This document shows positions 40,711 through 52,334 of a DNA stretch of 64,000 bases, piece after piece. This DNA is from Amphimedon queenslandica. Lineage: Eukaryota; Porifera; Demospongiae; Haplosclerida; Niphatidae. The notes under the pieces are model-generated. The model was not told the DNA's origin. It made no database searches and saw only the letters and a program-made list of their open reading frames with translations. The translations under genes were made by a program, and so were the position numbers. Location of the stretch: contig NW_003546311.1 of the NCBI RefSeq assembly GCF_000090795.2, forward strand, positions 144,570 through 208,569, in the 5' to 3' direction. Within the stretch, counting starts at the first letter, position 1. Each line of letters starts with the position of its first letter.

Positions 40711-42292
40711 ATGGCGAAACGTGTAGTGAAAGCTCGAGAGAAAGAGATGCATCATTCTGCCGTGTTGCTGTCTAGTGAAGTGAGGGAGCGGCTAGAAACA
40801 GTCTCAGAGAACGTGTCACTTGTCATTAAGCAAATAAAAAGTAAATGAACAATGCCTTGTAACTCTTGTTCATTGTAGTATTGTTCAGATCTTTTTTAAT
40901 GAGTTATAATTATTTTGTCGCTTAATATATGTGCAGAAAGTTAGACAGTTTTTACCCTCAAAGTTTGAACTGTTTCCAATTACAATTTTGAATCATACTT
41001 TGCAGATAATTCAAAAGGATTTGCACATGCAGCCCTCTCACTTGGTGAATTTCATTCTAATCTCAGATCTAATGTTTCCAGCCTTTCTGATGCCTGTACG
41101 AAACTGTCAATGCTCTTTTCATCTCCCCAGACTCCTCCTAGCCTAAATGAAACTGGCATTATTTGTTTGATGGTTGAGAATGCAACACTCTGCCTTACAT
41201 CAACTTGTTGTCAATGCAAGGTTGAGTGGGGTGAGTACAAAATTGATTTTTGTTGATTCTCTCTCTTCTCTTTAGGTAAGTGTCATTATAATGATGTCCA
41301 GAGGCTTGTAGTTGATATTCTTGAAGGAGTGTCGAGTTTCATTGAAATATTGATGAGAGATGGTTGCAAATCGTATGTACAGTACATCCTTGATAAATGA
41401 CATCCTTTTCTTTGTAGTGATTGCCAGAAACGTTTGCAAGGGACAGGCTCAGTATGGGAGCACTGTGACAGAATATTAAAACTTCCTACTGACAATAAGT
41501 CATCGGTTTTAAGACACTGCTTTGCACAGTTGCAGTTACTAAGAGATGCTGACAATGAAATTGAGGAAGTCCGTAATATTGTTATACAAATTCTAAAGAA
41601 GCTTCTTTTACACTTATAGTTAGTAGAAGCAAATGGCAGTAGTGGTATAACTACTGATGACATAGGAATGGGATTGGAAGAACTTTCTATTAATGATGAT
41701 GATGAAGAGAATCCTGACCAATGGAGTGAGGCTGACAAAGCAATAGTCACACCTTCTATCGAACTAATTAAAGTAAGCTCTCTTATCTTTTATTTTCTAT
41801 CTCCCTCAATTCTTAGTTATCATCAGTTTTGACTGATAAAATCTGCCATGGAATATTACAACAAAATGACACACTAGAGTGTTGTTATATTGAACATTTA
41901 GACATTCTTATCGACTTGGTGGAGCTGCTAAGTCCACTGTAAGAGATCTAAATTGAAAGCAATGCTATCAATCCCTCTCTCTCTCTCTCTCTCTCTAAAT
42001 AGTGTTGATGATTTGGCATCAAATTTAGAAGCACCAATTGATCATCAGTCACTTGAAGATGATGTTAGTTACTAATACTTGATTCATCATTGACTGCTTG
42101 TGTATGTATAGGGAAAATCGCTTCAGAGAGTCCTGCTCAAAATAATCATACACACCAAGTTAGTTGGAACTGTGGCACACATGACACAACTAGTTAATTT
42201 TTTTCAATTTTAACAGGAGCTGTGGTTTTTATAAACAAATGACTGACGTTTTGAAAGAGTATGAAGCTAAAATCAATTCAATCAATCTGTAA
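40711..42292 (+). CDS. CCNDBP1: Cyclin-D1-binding protein 1 (GCIP/CCNDBP1)
   Basis: Helical protein that in mammals binds cyclin D1 and Grap2 and restrains the cell cycle. Starts MAKRVVKAREKEMHHS; matches to CCNDBP1 include GTGSVWEHCDRILKLPTDNK (human SVWVACQQMPQIPRDNK), LQLLRDADNEIEEV, QWSEADKAIVTPSIELIK (human YWSEDDQELIIPCLALVR) and LVELLSPLVDDLASNL (human SDEISPSVDDLALSI). Ends YEAKINSINL at 42292. Seven or eight exons, the gene compact. Recognition is by block similarity and is good, though overall identity is low. Confidence 0.85.
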
Positions 42293-42400
42293 AATATATA
42301 TTTACATAATTATTTTATGGAGTAGTATACATGTATAGTTAAGATGCATATGTATAAATATATCTTGACTTATCATAAAACACTTGGAATTATATTGCTA

Positions 42401-43017
42401 TTAAGGACATGCATATATAGTCCAATTGAAATGCTTTAGGATTGATTTCTTTGGTCTAGCCCATTTTCCAAACCTTTCCAGGTTACATTCTGGTCTTGAT
42501 GACCTCCAACCTATCTCTCTTGATGTCGTGAGAGGGAGTGGAAATGGGACCTTTGATACTTTTTGTGTTTGAAGGACAGCTGGTGATAATGGTGGCAGTT
42601 TTAATAATTCACCATCATCATCAGAATCCACTCTCTCTTGATCATCCATCTCTTCTTCTACCTCCTCCTCCTCTTCTTCTACAGGCTCTTCATCATCTTG
42701 TTCAACCTCTTCATCATCTCCTTCTTTTTCTTCCCTCCTTTGACGAACTTTAAATATTTCTTCTCTCATCTTGGATTATGATGATTCACTTACCATTACT
42801 TTTATTTTTGGACTTACTTTCTTGTAGTCATCACACAGGAACCCCCATGTGCTCTTCCAAGCTTTAGTAGCCTTTTCCTCATGATGAACATAGTCTTTCC
42901 TTGAGAAAACCAAAGTAAAAGATAATGGTAAATGCATTCTCAGCTTGCCATATCTGTTCTTGCCGGACTTGGTTGCACTTTCTTGCTTCCCCTGCAGCTA
43001 CGCCTGCAGTTGCCATC
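42401..43017 (-). CDS. CIMIP1: CIMIP1/C20orf85-like ciliary microtubule inner protein
   Basis: Starts MATAGVAAGEARKCNQVR at 43017 and continues QEQIWQ; a second exon reads HHEEKATKAWKSTWGFLCDD, resembling the EIWK...AR.NWPQNWGFL block of human C20orf85 (CIMIP1), a protein inside doublet microtubules of cilia. The last exon has a long acidic insert (EEPVEEEEEEVEEEMDDQER) and ends REIGWRSSRPECNLERFGKW then SILKHFNWTIYACP; the IGWRS block also matches the family. The acidic insert is not in the human protein. Identification rests on two short blocks, so moderate. Confidence 0.7.
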
Positions 43018-43219
43018 TTTTGCTGCAGAGATGAGCTACACCCACGCAGTTAGGGTAGTACCACCCACGCACCGTCTCCAAGGCAACAGGGTTGCATACT
43101 AGCATAGCCTTGTATGTTTTATGGTGAAGCTGGAATGATAACAAACAGTTCACTGTGAAGAGATCTGAGAAAGAGAAGGACAAAACCGAGACTAAAGAGG
43201 CTAGACTCTTTAGGACAAG
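43018..43219. promoter_or_regulatory. Divergent promoter, CIMIP1-like / coiled-coil gene
   Basis: About 200 bp between the start codons; no TATA box or known site seen. The two genes may be co-expressed. Confidence 0.4.
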
Positions 43220-46200
43220 ATGCTGAAATGGATGAAGAAAGTGAGAGGACCACAAAGTACTTGAGTAACTTTTAATGACATTTTACAGGGGAAAAAGAAA
43301 AAGAAAGGCAAGAAAAATGGCTCAACTTCATCTGCTTCCCATGAAACGGTTTCAACTTCAGGTAGGCTTACATTACTCAACTATAACTATTGTTCTATCC
43401 TACTCTGTAGAAAGCCAAAGAACAAAAGCCAGTTCTGATATAGGTCAGCCTAGATCTATAATAGAAATAATTTTACACTTTATATAATAGGTGTACAGGC
43501 AGAGTTTTCTCCGATTAGGGCTATCCCTTCACTTTTACAGCCATCACAAGATACTGAAGTATGATACAATACAGTTTATAGAAATGCTGGAATCATTGTC
43601 ATTGCATGTGTAGTCTAATGTAACAAGGAGTAACCAAGAGTCAACGGCAAGAATCTCATTACAAAGAGTCCAGCAGAGCAGTGAGGACGAGGAGGGGGGT
43701 ACAACAGCAGATGAAAGTGCTACAGTGTCCGAATCAGAAGATGAAGGACACAAGCAACCTCTTTCTCAAGCAAGAACTCATAGTGCAGACATAGAGCAAA
43801 CAGCATCCCCAATATATGCCAAGGTTTCTAAGATAAGGAACAGTATGCCACCAGCGATACCGCAGAGAAGCAAAACCACTGCCCTTTCAAAACCAAGAGA
43901 GATCAAGAAAGATGTATCATTTAGCAGTCATTCAGGAGACAGTCAAACGCAGCAAGGATTCAACAGAACAAATAAACCTCCTTCATATCCACAGCATGGC
44001 AATGACAGCAACCAGAAAAGATATAAGAATTCTGGATCTATTGTAGAAGTAATAACACAGGACTCTAATGAAATAATCCAACTGCCAGATGAACATACCA
44101 GCGAGGAGGAAGAATATACTACAGTTACAGCATCAGAGGATGAAGAGCACAGACAACCTTTTCATCATACAAGAACTGGCATAGAGCAAGGGACTCTTCC
44201 AATGAGATCAGAGAGTGACAATATACAATCAGCCTTGCAGAGGGACAATACTAGCAGTTTACGAAGCAGAAAAGAAGTTTCTTTTAGCAGCCGTTCCTCA
44301 AGAGACAGTCAAACGAGAGCAGCAAATAGACCCGAAGTATCAGATTTTGGAATCAACATAGCCTCGTCATCTCTTCACTCTCAACTAGTACAGAGCATTC
44401 ATTCACCAGCAACGAGTGTACTGCTATCAGAAGGAAGTAGAGGAGGAAGACTAGAAGAAAGAGGAGAGAGCAGGGAAGGAATACCAATAGAAGTTGAGGT
44501 TGAGCATGAAGGAGAGCCAGAGCCCCAGCCATTCCCTACCCTACCAGTATACAGTTTAAACAAAACAACAGAACTGAAATCAGGCGATAAAACTTACTTC
44601 CTCACTAGGAAAGGACCGGATGGTTCAGAAGAGCACTTCACAGCAACAGTCCTCACGCCTTCTCCATCGCCACCAAAACACTTCCTAAAGCAGCAAAGGA
44701 GCTTATCAATTCCTTCAATAGGCACCCCACCTCTTACTAGCACTCCCATTAGACCAGCCATCAGTGCCCATGTAGGAATAAGCAGTGATCATGAGATTCA
44801 TACTGCCAATCATCCTTCTAATGAACAAACTGATACTGGGTTTGAGATTCATACTGCCAATCGTCCTTCTGATGAACAAACTGATACCGGGTTTGTATCT
44901 ACCAGGAAAACAAAAGTATCCAGAGAGCCAAGCAGCTATACTGTATCTACACAAACAGAAAATCGATCACAATGTAAGATTATTATGCATACATGCATGG
45001 ACAATTGGACATGTATTTTTCTTATCATGTTTAGATATTCAGAATGAGACTGCTGACTCACTGAGGACATCACTTGCTCTAATAACTGCTGATCTATCAA
45101 CATACTCTCTACTAGGATCAGAATCAGTAAGAAAGGAATACCTACATTAATAATGACCGACTGACTTGTGGCATGTTAGCAAAGCAAGGCGTTGACGATG
45201 TTTTTTATCTTTCACAGGAATTGTCACTTGATGAAGCATCAGTTGAGCAGATTCTACTTCAGCTACCAACCAGATTGACTGGTGCTCTAAAGTCACTTAA
45301 TGAAACGATAGCATGGAAAGACAGGCAATTACACTCTCATCAAGTGAGGAATAGAGTGATGTGGTTATAATAATAATAAAAAATAATAATTACTGTCATT
45401 TTAGAATGAAGTTATGAGGTTGAAAAAAGAACGCGATAGTCTCAAATACGAGAAACAAGTATCAGCCAAAGTAAAATGATAAGAAACAATTGCACACTAT
45501 TTTTAGTATCATACACTTAGTTTACTGAGAAACAATTTAATGGAATAATGAATGAAAAGTGAGTAAAGAATATCCATAAAATCATTATTACTATTATACA
45601 GAAAAGACTTAGAAGAAAAGTGTGCCAGTTTGAAAGCTGAAAGGGATGAGCTGGCTGATTCTGTTGCAGTACTCAAAGAAAAGAAAAAGAGAAATAAAGA
45701 GTCCCACAAATTAAGAGGTATGTCTATACATACACATTTGCACCATTTTAACTCTCTCTACTTCTTTAGTGTCGTCATTGCTAGAAGAATCAAGGAGACT
45801 GACTATAGAAAGAGATGCAATTAAAAAAGATTTAGAAATGATGCACGAGAGCCACGAGCAGTTGCAAAAACTCCTCCAACAAAGGAAAGAGAGAGTTCAA
45901 CAAAATGAGCCTCTTCTGGTTCCAGCTGGTGCTGTACCAGCAATACCATTCAAAGAACACAAAAAGACAATAAAAGAGTTTGAAAGGTAAAAGATGCATA
46001 CACTCTATGGCTCCCTACGTACATTGGTATAAATATCTAGTCTCAAGGTTTCCCACAGAATTTTGGCACAGTACTAATGCAGGTTCTGCCATTCTGGTCA
46101 ACAAAATAGCTAAAAATTATACAGGGTACATGTATTTTTTTAAAATCAGTAGGACAGAATTTTCTTTTTTATTGTAATACATATACATGCTTGTGTGCTG

Positions 46201-46986
46201 TATAGAGCTGATTCAGATAAACAAAATTTACTCAAAAATCAGGCCAAACCGTCCCTGTACTATATATAGTACATGATCTCGGGGCCCAATTTTGCCAAAA
46301 ATGACTAGGAGAGAATTCTTCATTTTTATAATTTTATTTGATGCATATACGTGTTCTTATGTTGTGTAGAAAGTTTGAGCTGATTCTGGGCACAATTAGA
46401 TTTTTAATGAATTTTTAAACTTGCTCTTAAAGATGTACATGTTGTCAGTTAATGAATCATACACTTAGCATGCATTGTGGGAAGCCCTGTCTATTGTTAT
46501 GTGAAAACATAAAGTGTAGCATGCGAGAGAATGTGTTTTATTACTCTCTGTTGTGTTCTATAGTCTCGTTCAAGATGTTATAGCTAGTTCAAAGAGCAAG
46601 AAGTACATCAATTCCTTAAAAGGAGAAACAATGAGTCTAAAAGCACAATTGAACAGTTAGTAGCAGCAATTGTCACAACAGCTACTGTTAGCTAATTCCA
46701 TTGTCTTTATAGACATACAAGATGAATGTGCAGCAATAAAATCAGAGCAAAGGTATAATAAAATTCCACTTCTTGTTTTCACTCTTTCTCTCTTTCCAGG
46801 GACTACGAGAGACGAATAAAAAGATTGCAGACAGATCTCCATCAAGCAAGAGAAAGAGAGGTGATGGTGGCCAGTGAGCTTTCACGAGCTATTAGAAGCT
46901 CCGAGTCCTTATCACCAGAGAAATCGGTTGAATTATTGCCTGGAAGATCTTTCGATCGATTGAAATATCATAAACGAAAACTGTAG
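43220..46986 (+). CDS. Unrecognised coiled-coil protein with disordered N-terminal half
   Basis: Start taken at 43220 (MLKWMKKVRGPQ), continuing KKKKKGKKNG after a short intron. The large exon ending near 44970 is Ser/Thr/Glu-rich and disordered and includes a 51 bp tandem duplication (44793-44843 and 44844-44894) encoding two 17-residue copies, EIHTANHPSNEQTDTGF and EIHTANRPSDEQTDTGF. From about 45220 the protein is a coiled coil over several exons (LTGALKSLNETIAWKDRQL, EKCASLKAERDELADSVAVL, LLEESRRLTIERDAIKKDLE, DYERRIKRLQTDLHQARER) and it ends RSFDRLKYHKRKL. It may be a centrosomal or ciliary protein, given the divergent ciliary neighbour, but that is inference. Confidence 0.75.
46105..46430 (+). 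repeat. Dispersed repeat family A, two partial units
   Basis: Lies in an intron of the coiled-coil gene. A second unit starts AAAAATGACTAGGAGAGAATT near 46297, and the palindrome at 46253-46276 is degenerate (TGTACTATATATAGTACA). Confidence 0.8.
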
Positions 46987-47174
46987 CCATTCATAGTAAT
47001 TATTATCATAATCAATTTTTTAAATATTTAAAATAAGAGCTATTTATTTTAATACAACGATATTTATTTGTTTTTAAAATTACATCTATGTAAGAAACAA
47101 AAAAATAATAAAGCCACAACCTATGAAGAACACAATAAAAAGTTACAGTTTCTTCTTGATTGTGAGCTTAGTCA

Positions 47175-47693
47175 TCATGTCCTTTTAATGACAACAGTGG
47201 CAACATTGCTGTGACCATTAGCATGATAGTCAAGGGTAGCAATGACAGTGTAATCACTGTTTGAGATAGTTATATCCCTTCCTTCTCTAACAGTGCCCAT
47301 AGCTTCCCTACTTGCTGATTCAAACAAGCTATCAACGTCATCAGAATTCAATATTGCATCTTGGTCATAGAAACCAAGAGCAATGGTGTATTCACTGTTC
47401 CTCCATCCAAGAGAATACCCAATACCAATGCACTGATCACCCAGTTGACTATCATGGACTTTGACTAAGAAGATCCCTCTTATGTGATGGCCAAGGAGAC
47501 CGTGACTCTTGAAGTGAAAAGGTTCACCATTCCTATCTATAGCTCTAGCACCTTCCTCCAGAAAGGTTCTTCTGTCCATGTCGCATCTACCGGAGTCATT
47601 GTAGTCCTGTTTGACTCTGACTTCTTCAACTTTCTTTCCTTCTTCATTGGAGTGATCATATCGGATATGCAATACACAGGATTTAGAGGCCAT
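47175..47693 (-). CDS. Orphan 172-residue protein
   Basis: Single-exon frame, MASKSCVLHIRYDHSNEEGK to NVATVVIKRT. No signal peptide or membrane segment. Composition and alternating pattern suggest an all-beta, soluble protein (FLVKVHDSQLGDQCIGIGY, EYTIALGFYDQ, ITISNSDYTVIATLDYHANG). I do not recognise the family. A perfect TATAAAA element is at 47749-47755, about 60 nt before the start, and supports a real promoter. It neighbours two crystallin genes with the same gene structure (one exon, TATA-type promoter). Confidence 0.7.
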   Translation of the reverse strand: MASKSCVLHIRYDHSNEEGKKVEEVRVKQDYNDSGRCDMDRRTFLEEGARAIDRNGEPFHFKSHGLLGHHIRGIFLVKVHDSQLGDQCIGIGYSLGWRNSEYTIALGFYDQDAILNSDDVDSLFESASREAMGTVREGRDITISNSDYTVIATLDYHANGHSNVATVVIKRT

Positions 47694-47755
47694 TATCTTA
47701 CACGAGCTGGTTTACTATGCTCTAATCTACTGAGTGACTATGAGTAGCTTTTATA

Positions 47756-48070
47756 GTAGTAGAGGGTATAGATAACAGATGGGAATTACCATGGGAATGT
47801 ACCTTTGCATGGCTAGCACAAACCACAGAATGATTACCTAATGGTTGATAGTCTAAAAATAGATAGTCTAAGTAGCTATAAGATATAGATCTACTCCTTG
47901 TCAAAAGTGTTATTATTAGCTAGTTATACTCTTTTTAAAATAATAATTATCAAAAAATTAGCAAAACACACACAGAAGTAGCAAAGGTAGCAACACTGAA
48001 TTCAAACAGTAAAAGTAGCACCAAAAAAGAGTCTTAATAACAGCAATAGTCAAAAAACAACCAGGTTATT
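47756..48070. other. Intergenic spacer
   Basis: About 315 bp upstream of the orphan gene and downstream of the minus-strand crystallin gene. AT-rich; no feature recognised. Confidence 0.4.
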
Positions 48071-48625
48071 TTAAGCAGGCCTCACGTATTTGATTGATTT
48101 GGCTTGGTCATTTGCAGGAAGGCAACCAAAATCATACCGACCAGGACCAAGATCTTGCTTCCCATCAAAAACCAGTCTCTTTCCAGTGAAATTAATACCC
48201 GTGAACAGATTCCAAACCCCTCCAGTGATAATAGCAGAGGAGACACCGGCTATGGTTCCCTGTGAAAAAGAGCTTGTTAGATCCTCATTATGAGAACGAT
48301 GCTGATTTCCATAGCCACGAAATTTGCTGTGCTCAAAAAGTATAGCCCCAGGGTTCTCCATATTGAAGCCTTGAGCTGACTGGATGGGAGACATAGTGCT
48401 AACAGTAGTACCATCAGGCTCTACAATTGTTGCACTGTTGCTATCAGGAGAATTGCCATGATCCCAGTTAGGGACAGTGTACACAACCCACAGTGATTTC
48501 GGATCACTTGCAATTACACTGGCTTGAGTGTAGCAATCTCCACTACTGATGCTATCTGTAGTGTTGTATAAGTCTCGAGTACCGGAACGGCTAATGAGAT
48601 GAAGTGGTCCAGCAATTGCTGTCAT
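48071..48625 (-). CDS. Beta/gamma-crystallin domain protein (copy 1)
   Basis: 184 residues, one exon. The C-terminal half is a beta/gamma-crystallin domain: GAILFEHSKFRGYGNQHRS (first Greek key, aromatic-rich strand), SSAIITGGVWNLFTGINFTG (second key), and a final CLPANDQAKSIKYVRP. The usual Ca-binding N/D-N/D-x-x-S/T-S motif is partly degenerate (NDQAKS). The N-terminal 95 residues (SGTRDLYNTTDSISSGDCY, SLWVVYTVPNWDHG) have no clear match except to the paralogue at 49243. TATAAAAA at 48702-48709, about 80 nt before the start. Sponges are known to have crystallin-fold proteins; role in structure, stress or defence unknown. Confidence 0.9.
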   Translation of the reverse strand: MTAIAGPLHLISRSGTRDLYNTTDSISSGDCYTQASVIASDPKSLWVVYTVPNWDHGNSPDSNSATIVEPDGTTVSTMSPIQSAQGFNMENPGAILFEHSKFRGYGNQHRSHNEDLTSSFSQGTIAGVSSAIITGGVWNLFTGINFTGKRLVFDGKQDLGPGRYDFGCLPANDQAKSIKYVRPA

Positions 48626-48777
48626 TTTTCACTTTCCTATTGATGTCTCTTGATTGTTAGCTGAAAAATTTAAGTTGAGAGAGACAGTAATGAAACAGGT
48701 GTTTTTATACACCAAATTATCACATCATCTGATACAATTCTAGCAATTTGATTGGCCGATTTACTTACAGCTAGAGA

Positions 48778-49011
48778 GAACAAAAGAATGAACAGATGGA
48801 CCAGTTTATTGTATCTCAATGCTCTGACTTGCAACAGTGCAATGTCACCAACAAAGAACAAAAGAATGAACAGATGGACCAGTTTATTGTATCTCAATGC
48901 TCTGACCTGCAACAGTGTAATGTCACCAACAAAGAACAAAAGAATGAACAGATGGACCATGCAGTTTATTGTATCTTAACGACGTGACTTGCAACAGTAT
49001 AATGTCACCAA
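48778..49011. repeat. 78 bp tandem repeat, three units
   Basis: Units begin GAACAAAAGAATGAACAG at 48778, 48856 and 48934. The first two are nearly identical; the third has a small change near its middle (ACCATGCAG) and is less alike at the end. The unit is 78 bp (3 x 26), so reading frames stay open on both strands, but no start or promoter supports coding. It lies between the divergent crystallin genes. Confidence 0.92.
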
Positions 49012-49242
49012 ACAATAACTGATACGAACTAAAAACTGTCCTTCTACAGATGTGTCTCGCTAATCTCATTGGTCAGAGCATGCAGAAAAGTAAATCTACA
49101 AAATAATGTCCAATCGCATTGAAGATGAATAAAAAACAGTCCAATTTCATCCTATGAAAAGGAGAGGAAAGTGCACAGAGAATCATTCAAGGTATCTCAT
49201 TCCTACTTCACCTCCTCCAGTTACTAACGAGAAACTACAGCA

Positions 49243-49803
49243 ATGTCTATGATCAACGGATCAATAGAGCTAGGCGGCACTTCTGGTACAAAACTCTACA
49301 ATTCTCCGCAAGCCATGATCCCAGGTGACTACAATAGAGCTCGTGTCCTCCCTAGCCAGCCAGGCCAGCCACCATCAATGTGGATCATCTACAAGTTTGA
49401 CAACTGGGATCGTCTCCATCCTGAAGACCGTTCCGAGATGGATCGACCAGTCATTGTGGAAGTAGGAGGAGAGGGAGAGGTCCTTGACTCCAGGATCCTC
49501 TCCATTCAAGGATTCAATAAAATGAATCCAGGGATCATCTTATTTGAGCACTCTCAATTCCGTGGTTACGGGAACCTCTTCCAATCTAGGGTCAATGACT
49601 TGACTAGTGAATTCCCTCAAGGTGTCACAGGGGCCTGCTCTTGCATAATAACAGGAGGAGTGTGGAACCTTTACATTAACACCAACTGCACTGGTCCTAA
49701 GGTCCAGGTGAAAGGTACTACAGACCTCAGAGTAGGAAAGCATGACTTTGGACGGCTCTCGATCGATAAGCAAATCAAATCTATCGAGTTTGTGAAACCA
49801 TGA
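49243..49803 (+). CDS. Beta/gamma-crystallin domain protein (copy 2)
   Basis: 186 residues, one exon; paralogue of the gene at 48071-48625, in opposite orientation. MSMINGSIELGGTSGTKLYN opens the N-terminal region, MWIIYKFDNWDRLHPED matches the paralogue's WVVYTVPNWDHG, and GIILFEHSQFRGYGNLFQS, CIITGGVWNLYINTNCTG and IKSIEFVKP form the crystallin domain. The two CCAAT boxes near 49110 and 49141 and a TATA-like CTATGAAAAGG near 49152 are likely promoter parts. The shared N-terminal region makes this a distinct two-part family, not a bare crystallin domain. Confidence 0.9.
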   Translation: MSMINGSIELGGTSGTKLYNSPQAMIPGDYNRARVLPSQPGQPPSMWIIYKFDNWDRLHPEDRSEMDRPVIVEVGGEGEVLDSRILSIQGFNKMNPGIILFEHSQFRGYGNLFQSRVNDLTSEFPQGVTGACSCIITGGVWNLYINTNCTGPKVQVKGTTDLRVGKHDFGRLSIDKQIKSIEFVKP

Positions 49804-50072
49804 GATGCAAATCAAACTATATTGGACTATGTGCTATAGAGAGAGAGAGAGAGTGATTTAATTCTAATTTTCCATGATTTTTGTTTATATAGGATTTAGA
49901 CTTTCATTTTTGGCTTAAAAGTATTTTTCATTGCTAATAATTTTGTCAAATTTATCTCTTTTTATTGACATGTATGGCTGCACGTTTGCACAATGATAGG
50001 ACGAATTATTCTTTAATTGCTATCCTAACGCAAATAATGAGATTAAAATGAGAGTGGTACATAACAACAAAG
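49804..50072. other. Convergent intergenic spacer
   Basis: About 270 bp between the crystallin and CEP192 stops, with a short (GA)n run at 49840-49855. No gene seen. Confidence 0.5.
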
Positions 50073-52305
50073 TTAGTGATCACGCACTGCTCCAGTTCCT
50101 TTTAAAAGAGTAAACATTTGGTGACCACTGAGGGTTCTAATGGCAAGTACACTCTGATGGCTACCAGCAACAGTTGGAGCATAATAGATGGGTAATCGAG
50201 CACAGTGCCTTGGACTAAGATTGAGAAGAAGAGAGAGAGGAAAGAAAAGGAACATTGATCATTTCATCTTTGAAGTGGGTATCCACAAAAGGACCACAAG
50301 GCAACTTTTCTACTTAAAACCAACTATCAACTGATAACCAAGTGAATTGAATCTTATCACTTGAAGTAAAGTAACAAAATTTTATGCTAAGAGTTGCCTT
50401 GTGGTGGATCTTGCTTTTATTACTACTAGTATATTAATAAATTTAATGACTTACGTTAACTCAAAGTGACGATGTAGGACAGTAAATGGAGGATGAGGAT
50501 CAATCACTTCAAACTAAAATTTAAATAAATATTATTCATAAATAAATAAACAAATAAATACACTTTACCTTATGCGTGACAGTGTCTTTATTAAAAACTC
50601 TAATTTTAATAACTGACTCCTCCCCCAGACCAACAGAAGGGAAAGTGACACACTCATCACTCAAGTACACAACCTTCCTTTGCTTATGAGACAGTAAGAG
50701 TTCTTTATTCTTTCCAGTATGTCTCTTTACACGAGGAGGAGTAGCTCCTGGTACAGGATGAGGAGTAGGTAGGAGAGGAGGAAGGTTTTCTTTAACATCG
50801 AGAGCTCTTTGTTGAAACTGATGATAGTCAATACCCTAAAAATAATAAAAAATAAATAAATAATAATAATAACAGACAAATTGAGATGCAGCTAGGCTTA
50901 CCTTTCCTCCCATCGATATCTTGAACCTTTTCACTTCTTTTCCTACAACCTAACAATAAGTAATAATAATAATAAATACAAGTACTAATGAATGATCAAT
51001 GAGCATACTAATTCAATGTCTTTCACTTGAGAGTATTGCCCAATGTCTTGAGGTTGAAAAGTAACGAGCACTTGAGTCTCCTGTTGAGGCTGGAGGTGTC
51101 CATTGTACTGGTGTATCCAAAAAACTGAATAATTTGCTCTATATATGGCATCAGGCTCCTTCGGACTCTAATAATAAATTTTTTTAAAATGGCAATAATA
51201 ATAATAATTTCTAATAGACTTCTTTACTTCTTTAACAAAAGGAGGAGCAAGATCAATGATCTTCCACTTAATGGGAACAGAGAATGGGTTGCTAATAATT
51301 AGTTGAGACTCTATTTATTTTAGAAACAAGAATCCAGTAACATGATTCATTGAAGGTTTGTCTCACCAGAATATTGCTTGATTGGTGTATCAGTAAAGTG
51401 AAGATATTGTCTATCTAGAACTGAACTGACGGCTGTCAAAGACTCAGCTTCTATTGCATGAGGTGATTCTAGAGGCTTTTGATTCCCTTCCATACTGACT
51501 TCATCTTTGCATGTAAATCCACATAGAGATATCTAACAACAATAATAATAATAAGCAATAATTCTAATTACAATTTACTTTATAAGTTTTAGTTGCTTCT
51601 TTAATGATAAGTGATGATGTATATACATTAGGCTGAGCTGGAGTGAAGCTAACAGTAATTCCAAACTGCTGGCATGGCTCTAGCAATATTTCACCAGCAG
51701 GAGAAGGCAACAGTGAAGTTGTAAACTAATGACAATACAGCATACATTGTATAACAAGAAAAGAAGTAGGTTACTTTGAATATGTTAGCAGGGAAAGAGA
51801 GGGGAGAGGGAGAGGAGGAGGGAGGAAGGAGAGATACAAGCAATTTGACGTGTGACGTCCCAACATTTCTAATGAAGACTTCCTTTGAGCTGCAACAGAA
51901 AATCAAAATAAATTGTAAAAAATTAATTTAAATTTACCTTGATTGTCCAATTTTGACATCAGTCCATTGCAAGTTTTGTCTGCTACACTCCAACCTTTAA
52001 AAATAATTGAAATTAAATACTTTGTCTAAAATTAATCCTTACATCTTTACAATGCTTATACATGTAATTTATTAGAATTGGCTCAAAAATGTACTTGTGA
52101 GAACTTTCTTGCTCTTTGATGGAATAAGTCAGTTTTATTTGATAGCTTGGACCACACCCATCCTCTGGCTGGAGCAACAACTGACAAGAACTGAGATACA
52201 ATTATATAAAACAAAATATAAAATGCTATTAAATGTTAAGTGGGAGTATCTCACTTGTCATTCAGAGCTGAAATTGGTTTATAAATCACTTGAATGTGCT
52301 GCTTC
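50073..52305 (-). CDS. CEP192: CEP192 (SPD-2-like) C-terminal PapD/ASH domains
   Basis: Centrosome scaffold needed for pericentriolar recruitment and centriole duplication. The exons give blocks that align with the human C-terminus: QHIQVIYKPISALND (human TQENVTLIYNPSDRG), WKIIDLAPPFVKE and IYRANYSVF (human WHLSSLAPPYVKG, VFRATYAAF), HLQPQQETQVLVTFQPQDIG (human SHGIQKVSITFLPRGRG), VFNKDTVTHKFEVIDPHPPF, and SPRHCARLPIYYAPTVAGSH with LKGTGAVRDH at the end (human QHYINMPVQFKPKSAGKF...LIGEALG). These are the last PapD-like (ASH/MSP) domains. The 5' continuation is interrupted by an opposite-strand gene and the N run. Confidence 0.88.
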
Positions 52306-52334
52306 TACAAAAGAAAGGATCTCAATTACACCTA

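Noticed and set aside
48778-49011. CRISPR-like array
   Set aside because: Units are 78 bp, contiguous and lack spacers; it is a plain tandem repeat.
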